Shown: piece by piece, positions 27,787 through 32,638 of the stretch | How the letters are laid out: every line of letters starts with the position of its first letter | How positions within the stretch are numbered: the first letter of the stretch is position 1 | Source: Flavobacteriaceae bacterium TMED179 | GTDB taxonomy: Bacteria > Bacteroidota > Bacteroidia > Flavobacteriales > Flavobacteriaceae | NCBI GenBank assembly: GCA_002169865.1 | Contig: NHIC01000010.1 | Coordinates: 84,353 to 116,990, forward strand | Direction of reading: 5' to 3' | DNA: 32,638 bases | Notes under the pieces: model-generated | Databases searched by the model: none | Seen by the model: only the letters and a program-made list of their open reading frames with translations | Told to the model about the DNA's origin: nothing | Made by a program: the position numbers and the translations under genes

Positions 27787-29006
27787 TTATAAATCAGATA
27801 TTTTTTTCTAATTTCTTTAAATGCATTAAGTTTAGGTTCCCAACTTTTTCTAATTTCCTTTTTATTTACTCTTGAAATTAGTTGTTCTTTTAAATTAGAA
27901 TTACCTACAATCCTATTAAATCCTTTTAAAAAAAAATTATTTGGATCAGGAAAACTTCTATACGCATCCATAAGCCATTTTAACTTTAACTGATTAGGTC
28001 TATTAGCTTTAGTCAAGTCTACTCCATAGCAAAGAATATTTTTAAATTTTGGATTTTTTGATCCAAAATTGGGAACAGGTGTAAAAGAGAAATTATTATT
28101 AGTAAGTTTTGGATGACCATATATTTGAAATTGAAAGTCCGTTCCTCTTCCAACACTCATAACAGTTTGTTCCAAGAGGCATAAGCTCGGATATAATGCT
28201 ATTGATTGAGCATTAGGAAGATTAGGAGAAGGTCTTACAGTTATTTCATAAGTAGAGTTTCGAAAATAGTTTTCTACAGGGATAACATTTAATTGACAAG
28301 TAATATTACTTTTCAACCATCCCTCTCCATTTATCATTCGAGCATATTCTCCTATAGTCATACCATAAACAATCGGCACTGGATGCATTCCTAAAAAACT
28401 AGTGTATTTTTTTTCCATAACAGGACCATCTACATAATGTAAGTTTGGATTAGGGCGATCCAATACTATTAAAGGAATATTATTTTCTGCACAGGCCTCC
28501 ATAACTAAATGTAAAGTTGAGAGATAGGTAAAAAATCGCACACCTACATCTTGAAGATCAAAGACCATAACTTCTACTTCGGTTAATTGATCAACTGAGG
28601 GTTTTTTATTTTTTCCATAGAGAGAAATTATAGGAATTCCTGTTTTAGAATCTTGCTGATTTTCAATCAATTCTCCTGCATCTGCTATTCCTCTAAAACC
28701 ATGCTCTGGAGCAAAAATACTATGAATATCAACATTATTTTCTAACAAAAAATCTATAAGATGTTGTGATTCATTATTTTTTGGAACTAAACTGGCTTGA
28801 TGAGCTATAACTCCAACTTTTTTTTTACCTAATTTCGGTAAGTAACTGTGTTTTTGATAAGCTCCTGGAAGTATTTTTTTTTGACTTACAGAGCTAAAAG
28901 AAATAAATAAAAGAAGCCAAAATAAAAATGTATTTTTGATAATGAAATTTTTAATTTTTTTTAATTGAATACAGCTTTGTTTTTTGCTCGTAAAATGCAG
29001 AGTCAT
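27783..29006 (-). CDS. Exported NamZ-type (DUF1343) exo-beta-N-acetylmuramidase
   Basis: The family removes terminal N-acetylmuramic acid from peptidoglycan fragments in wall recycling or scavenging. The 407-residue product has a basic start, a hydrophobic stretch (residues 21-40, FIIKNTFLFWLLLFISFSSV) and a likely cleavage near SVSQ, so it is probably exported or anchored. The core shows KVGVIAHQASLV (63-74), the acidic FAPEHGFRG (98-106), FDLQDVGVRFFTYLSTL (149-165), LDRPNPN (182-188) and ALYPSLCLLEQTVMSVGRGTD (270-290, in pieces). The ATG at 29006 overlaps the divergent permease by up to 42 bases; it gives a long 27-residue N-region, but no other ATG, GTG or TTG start is nearer. Confidence 0.88.
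   Translation of the reverse strand: MTLHFTSKKQSCIQLKKIKNFIIKNTFLFWLLLFISFSSVSQKKILPGAYQKHSYLPKLGKKKVGVIAHQASLVPKNNESQHLIDFLLENNVDIHSIFAPEHGFRGIADAGELIENQQDSKTGIPIISLYGKNKKPSVDQLTEVEVMVFDLQDVGVRFFTYLSTLHLVMEACAENNIPLIVLDRPNPNLHYVDGPVMEKKYTSFLGMHPVPIVYGMTIGEYARMINGEGWLKSNITCQLNVIPVENYFRNSTYEITVRPSPNLPNAQSIALYPSLCLLEQTVMSVGRGTDFQFQIYGHPKLTNNNFSFTPVPNFGSKNPKFKNILCYGVDLTKANRPNQLKLKWLMDAYRSFPDPNNFFLKGFNRIVGNSNLKEQLISRVNKKEIRKSWEPKLNAFKEIRKKYLIYN
28931..28938 (+). promoter_or_regulatory. Possible -7 promoter box for the permease
   Basis: TATTTTTG, an exact TAnnTTTG match, lies inside the signal-peptide coding part of the opposite muramidase gene and 27 bases before the TTG start of the permease. 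Confidence 0.4.
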
Positions 29007-30200
29007 AAACAGTATAAAAATACAGTTTCTGCACGAATAATCAAGATAGCTGTATTTGCTGTCGCATTAGGTGTAGCCTCAATAATAATCGCACTGGCGA
29101 CAAGCAGAGGGCTTCAAAAAGAAATTCAAAATAAGACAAGTGCTTTTAATGGTCATATTTTAGTAACTCTATTTGAAAATAATGAGTCTAAAGTTTCTAT
29201 CCAACCATTTGAAGATTCAGGCTTTTTGAGAGAACTAATCAGTAATAAAAAAAATATTAAAAGCTTTTATCCAGTAGCAATAAAACCTGGGATGTTAAAA
29301 ACAGATTCTGATTTTGAAGGAATTTTGTTTAAAGGTGTTAATGAAAATTTTGATTGGTCAATTTTAGATAGTTTTCTAGTAAAAGGGCGTTTTCCAAATT
29401 TATCTAATACTTTAAGTGAGGAAATTATTATTTCTGAAACCTTATCGCGTTTATTAGATTTAAAAGTTGGAGACGAAACCAACGTATTTTTTCAAAATCA
29501 ATTTAATCAGGTTTTACCTAATAAAAGAAGTTTTACTATTGCAGGTATATATTTTTCTGGTTTTCCTGAGATAGATCAGAATTTAATTTATGGCGATTTA
29601 CGGCAAATTCAGAGATTAAATCGATGGAAGGATAATGAAATTGGAGGATACGAAATATTTGTAAATAATTTTTCAAATATTCAAAATACAGCAGATCAAA
29701 TATATAATAGCTTACCTTCTGAATTGAATTCCATAACAATTTATAATCAATTTCTAAGTATTTTTCAATGGATAGCATTATTTGATTTCAACGTTTTAAT
29801 AATATTGATTGTCATGTTACTTGTAGGGGTTATTAATATGGCAACTGCGATTTTAGTTTTAATTTTGGAGCGCAGTAAAATGGTAGGTTTATTAAAATCC
29901 ATTGGAGCAAAGAATACGTTTATTCAAAAAATCTTTTTATATAATGGTGTTATAGTCATGTCCAAAGGTTTATTAATTGGTAATTTAATCGGTGTAGCTT
30001 TTTATTTTTCTCAAAGCTTTTGGGGTTGGATTAAATTAGATCCAAAAACTTATTTTGTGAGTAAAGCACCTGTTGCAATATCTATATTAGAGCTAATTTC
30101 TCTGAACTTATTTTTTCTTTTAATTTCATCTATTTTACTTTGGATTCCTTTAAAAATAATTTTGACTATTAGTCCTTCTAAAGTCCTTCGATTTAGATGA
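28965..30200 (+). CDS. FtsX-like ABC transporter permease (LolC/LolE type)
   Basis: Such permeases move lipoproteins or other ligands from the inner membrane using an external ATPase, here not encoded nearby. The 411-residue product has TM1 at about 27-47, a large periplasmic MacB-like domain (48-265), and three C-terminal helices (about 270-300, 322-348, 369-399). The coupling region LILERSKMVGLLKSIGAKN (298-316) is typical, and it ends ISPSKVLRFR. I prefer the TTG start at 28965 because it adds NTALFFARKM, matching the usual FIARR start of the family; the ATG at 28995 is the alternative. It overlaps the divergent muramidase start. Confidence 0.85.
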   Translation: MNTALFFARKMQSHKQYKNTVSARIIKIAVFAVALGVASIIIALATSRGLQKEIQNKTSAFNGHILVTLFENNESKVSIQPFEDSGFLRELISNKKNIKSFYPVAIKPGMLKTDSDFEGILFKGVNENFDWSILDSFLVKGRFPNLSNTLSEEIIISETLSRLLDLKVGDETNVFFQNQFNQVLPNKRSFTIAGIYFSGFPEIDQNLIYGDLRQIQRLNRWKDNEIGGYEIFVNNFSNIQNTADQIYNSLPSELNSITIYNQFLSIFQWIALFDFNVLIILIVMLLVGVINMATAILVLILERSKMVGLLKSIGAKNTFIQKIFLYNGVIVMSKGLLIGNLIGVAFYFSQSFWGWIKLDPKTYFVSKAPVAISILELISLNLFFLLISSILLWIPLKIILTISPSKVLRFR

Positions 30201-30220
30201 AAAACCAAAAAAATAAAAGT

Positions 30221-30228
30221 TATTTTTG
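30221..30228 (+). promoter_or_regulatory. Likely -7 promoter box for the PLP enzyme
   Basis: TATTTTTG matches TAnnTTTG and lies 18 bases before the ATG at 30247, just after the permease stop. Confidence 0.5.
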
Positions 30229-30246
30229 TTGCAAATACTTAATTAT

Positions 30247-31227
30247 ATGAAATACTTTAATTCAATTATTGAAACTATTGGGAATACCCCGCTAGTAAAA
30301 TTAAATAAAATCACAAGCGATATAGACGCATTGGTTCTAGCAAAGTTAGAGAGTTTTAATCCTGGAAATTCGGTGAAAGACCGTATGGCTTTGAAAATGA
30401 TTGAGGATGCAGAGAGCGATGGAAGATTAAAACCTAATGGTACCATTGTTGAAGGAACATCAGGAAATACAGGAATGGGATTAGCTTTAGCAGCTATTGT
30501 AAAAGGGTATAAATTGATTTGTGTTTCTAACGATAAACAGTCCAAAGAAAAATTTGATGTTCTTCGTGCAGTTGGAGCTAAAGTAGTTGTATGCCCCACT
30601 GATGTGACTCCTGAGGATCCACGCTCCTACTATAGTACCTCAAAGCGAATTGCAAAAGAAACTCCTAATAGTTGGTATGTTAATCAATATGATAACCCCT
30701 CTAATACACAGGCACATTATGAATCAACTGGTCCAGAGATCTGGGAACAAACTGATGGAAAAATTACACATTTTATTGTAGGTGTTGGAACTGGTGGAAC
30801 CATTTCTGGAGTTGGAAAATTTTTAAAGAAAAAAAATCCAAAAATTAAAATATGGGGCATTGATACCTTCGGATCTGTATTCAAAAAATATCATGAAACA
30901 GGTATTTTTGATCCTAATGAAATATATCCATATACAACTGAGGGAATTGGGGAGGATATTTTACCGGAAAATGTTGATTTTTCAGTTATCGATTTGTTTG
31001 AAAAGGTAAGAGACAAAGATGCGGCTATTTTTACAAGAAAATTAGCAAAAAAAGAAGGTATTTTTGCTGGCAATTCCTGTGGAGCAGCTATTAAAGGCTT
31101 ATTACAATTAAAACATAAATTAAAAAAAACAGATGTTGTTGTTGTGCTTTTACATGACTCGGGAAGTAGATATATTGGTAAAATTTATAATGATAATTGG
31201 ATGAAATCAAAGAAGTTCTTGAAATAA
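30247..31227 (+). CDS. Cystathionine beta-synthase-like / cysteine synthase PLP enzyme
   Basis: A fold-type II PLP enzyme that joins homocysteine with serine, or sulfide with O-acetylserine. The start at the ATG at 30247 gives 326 residues. Lys44 in NPGNSVKDRM is the PLP lysine; TSGNTGMGLA (71-80) and GTGGTISG (181-188) bind substrate and phosphate. DVTPEDPRSYYSTSKRIA and EGIGEDILPENVDF, and the end LLHDSGSRYIGKIYNDNWM, resemble cystathionine beta-synthase more than CysK. The regulatory CBS-domain pair of that enzyme is absent and the protein stops after the catalytic core. Substrate choice cannot be settled by reading; I am sure of the fold, not of the reaction. Confidence 0.9.
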   Translation: MKYFNSIIETIGNTPLVKLNKITSDIDALVLAKLESFNPGNSVKDRMALKMIEDAESDGRLKPNGTIVEGTSGNTGMGLALAAIVKGYKLICVSNDKQSKEKFDVLRAVGAKVVVCPTDVTPEDPRSYYSTSKRIAKETPNSWYVNQYDNPSNTQAHYESTGPEIWEQTDGKITHFIVGVGTGGTISGVGKFLKKKNPKIKIWGIDTFGSVFKKYHETGIFDPNEIYPYTTEGIGEDILPENVDFSVIDLFEKVRDKDAAIFTRKLAKKEGIFAGNSCGAAIKGLLQLKHKLKKTDVVVVLLHDSGSRYIGKIYNDNWMKSKKFLK

Positions 31228-31261
31228 TTAATAGAAATCCTTTAATTAAAACTTACACAAA

Positions 31262-31280
31262 GCCTTTTAAAGGCAATTTT
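31262..31280 (+). terminator. Weak terminator-like hairpin after the PLP enzyme
   Basis: GCCTT (31262-31266) pairs with AAGGC (31270-31274) around a TTA triloop, followed by AATTTT. The stem is short, so termination would be partial. Confidence 0.4.
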
Positions 31281-31296
31281 AAATGGTTAAATTCGT

Positions 31297-31315
31297 TAAC
31301 TATATAATATAGTTA
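31297..31315. repeat. 8-bp inverted repeat just before a TTG start
   Basis: TAACTATA (31297-31304) and TATAGTTA (31308-31315) are perfect complements with a TAA spacer, ending 3 bases before the TTG start at 31319. As RNA it is an AU-rich hairpin over the initiation site; as DNA it is a palindrome of operator size. Confidence 0.6.
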
Positions 31316-31318
31316 CAA

Positions 31319-32638
31319 TTGAAAAATATTAGGTATAACTTATTATCAAGGCTTTTTGCTATAGCTGCTATATTTGTAACAACCATTGCATTCAGCCAAA
31401 CACCAAGTCTAACCTTATCTACAAGTCTTGGAGCTGATAACATAACTTGTGCCAATTCGGCTTTTACCTTAACTGTTTCCGATACTACACTAAGTCTTAG
31501 TACAACCTACACATTAAGTTATGGTTCATTTGTTTCTAGACAAAATACTGATACTGGAATCGTTATTTTTTCACTTGCAGGTGTAGCTACGGAAACTACT
31601 ATTACTGTAAATGCTGAAAATCCTAATGGAAGTGTTGCAAGTACAACAACAATTTATGTACCTAGATTAGCAACGTCAGGAACTATAAGTACAACTGCCC
31701 CTTTAGTAATTTGTTATGGTGGAATCATTAACGGTGCTATATATGGTGATGGAGTATTAAGTACATCTTCAGCAACTTTAACTGCAGGAAGTTCTGCAGC
31801 ATCAATACAATATCAATGGCAGTTTAAGACCAATACTGATCCTTGGGAAAATATCCCTGGAGCAAGTACAGCTAGCACATTGTCAACAAATACACTATCA
31901 ACTTTTCAAATTTATGAAAACATTACTATAAGAAGAGTCTCTTATGCTGTTAGCGGAACTGTTTCTTGTTCGGTTGGAATGACCTATCCTCAGATTTCTG
32001 CTGTAGTATCCAATGTTTCTGCACCTGTTATTACATCTGATACTTCTGATTATAATGTTTGTAGTGATCAAAACTATAATTTCTCAACTTCTCCTGTTGG
32101 TGGAATAACACATTATTGGTACTTAGGTGCTTCACAAGTAGCTACAGGAGATTCTTATAGTTTAGCAGCTGGAACAATATCGACAGATTCTACCTTAGGT
32201 CTAATAGCGTTTAATGGAACTTGTAGCTCAACCCTAGTAACAAAAACATTAAAGGTTGCACCTCTGCCTAGTTTAACTATAAATACAGGTCTTACAGAAG
32301 ACGCAGTTTGTGAGGACGAAACCTTTACAATAACTGTTGTTGATACCCAGAGTTCTACTACAAATTATACCCTTTCTTATTCAGGAGGCTCTGAGACAAA
32401 GAGCAGTTCAACAGGTCAAGTTACCTTTACTTTATTAAATGGTTTAGCAGCTGAAGGGGATATTTCTGTTAGAGCAAACTCTTCATCTGGGTGTACTGAT
32501 ACTGTTACTAAGACAATCTTAGTTCCCAAACTAGCCTCGGCGGGAACGATATCGACAACTCAGAGTACTTTGTGTTATGGAGATACAGCTTCAGCAGGTG
32601 TATTTAGTCTAACTGAGGCTACTTTAACAGGAGACAGC
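31319..32638 (+). CDS. Large secreted repeat protein, 3' end cut by the window
   Basis: The frame stays open from the TTG at 31319 to the window end (440 codons); an in-frame TAG lies 7 bases upstream and there is no early ATG, so TTG is the likely start. Residues 1-27 form a signal peptide (RLFAIAAIFVTTIAFSQ, cleavage after AFS). The rest is Ser/Thr-rich beta sandwich-like sequence with one cysteine per module. A 288-residue unit repeats: PSLTLSTSLG at 29 and PSLTINTGLT at 317; PRLATSGTIST at 115 and PKLASAGTIST at 403. Each unit seems to be three Ig-like modules. Such proteins in Bacteroidota are often surface adhesins exported by the type IX system; the C-terminal sorting domain, if any, is outside the window. 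Confidence 0.85.
   Translation, partial: MKNIRYNLLSRLFAIAAIFVTTIAFSQTPSLTLSTSLGADNITCANSAFTLTVSDTTLSLSTTYTLSYGSFVSRQNTDTGIVIFSLAGVATETTITVNAENPNGSVASTTTIYVPRLATSGTISTTAPLVICYGGIINGAIYGDGVLSTSSATLTAGSSAASIQYQWQFKTNTDPWENIPGASTASTLSTNTLSTFQIYENITIRRVSYAVSGTVSCSVGMTYPQISAVVSNVSAPVITSDTSDYNVCSDQNYNFSTSPVGGITHYWYLGASQVATGDSYSLAAGTISTDSTLGLIAFNGTCSSTLVTKTLKVAPLPSLTINTGLTEDAVCEDETFTITVVDTQSSTTNYTLSYSGGSETKSSSTGQVTFTLLNGLAAEGDISVRANSSSGCTDTVTKTILVPKLASAGTISTTQSTLCYGDTASAGVFSLTEATLTGDS

Overview
The window is AT-rich chromosomal DNA from a marine, probably streamlined Flavobacteriia (Bacteroidota). Evidence: flavobacterial-type ribosomal proteins lacking the zinc-binding cysteines (S14, S4, L36); start codons preceded by A/T-rich sequence instead of Shine-Dalgarno sites; several TAnnTTTG -7 promoter boxes typical of the phylum; a proteorhodopsin next to a beta-carotene dioxygenase gene; and a large repetitive secreted protein. 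Genes are tightly packed and no gene-free stretch reaches 300 bases. No tRNA, rRNA, insertion sequence, integrase or CRISPR array was seen.

Region 1 (1-15727) is translation and transcription core: the 3' part of fusA, then 29 collinear genes fusing the S10, spc and alpha operons (rpsJ to rplQ, with secY, infA and rpoA). Gaps are mostly 1-30 bases and some starts and stops overlap. There is no tuf, map or adk in the cluster. The one clear structured gap is the 83 bases between rpsK and rpsD, which can fold into a long imperfect hairpin and is a candidate S4 autoregulatory leader. A strong intrinsic terminator closes the cluster at 15695-15727.

Region 2 (15745-21785) holds central metabolism: carA, eno and gltA on the plus strand, a convergent unknown 147-residue protein, and argS ending in a 12-bp terminator that can also work on the other strand.

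Region 3 (21835-23549) is a small light-harvesting island. A green-tuned, proton-pumping type proteorhodopsin (minus strand) is divergent from blh (plus strand), which makes its retinal. The other carotenoid genes are not here. The rhodopsin carries a glycine where antenna-binding rhodopsins have their carotenoid-access window.

Region 4 (23596-32638) is mixed housekeeping and less known genes: ffh and folD; a minus-strand pair of a VOC-fold protein and an unrecognised polytopic membrane protein; queE with a -7 box 3 bases from its start; a NamZ-type muramidase divergent from and overlapping an FtsX-type permease; a cystathionine beta-synthase-like PLP enzyme; and the first 440 codons of a secreted protein built from a 288-residue repeat, cut by the window edge.
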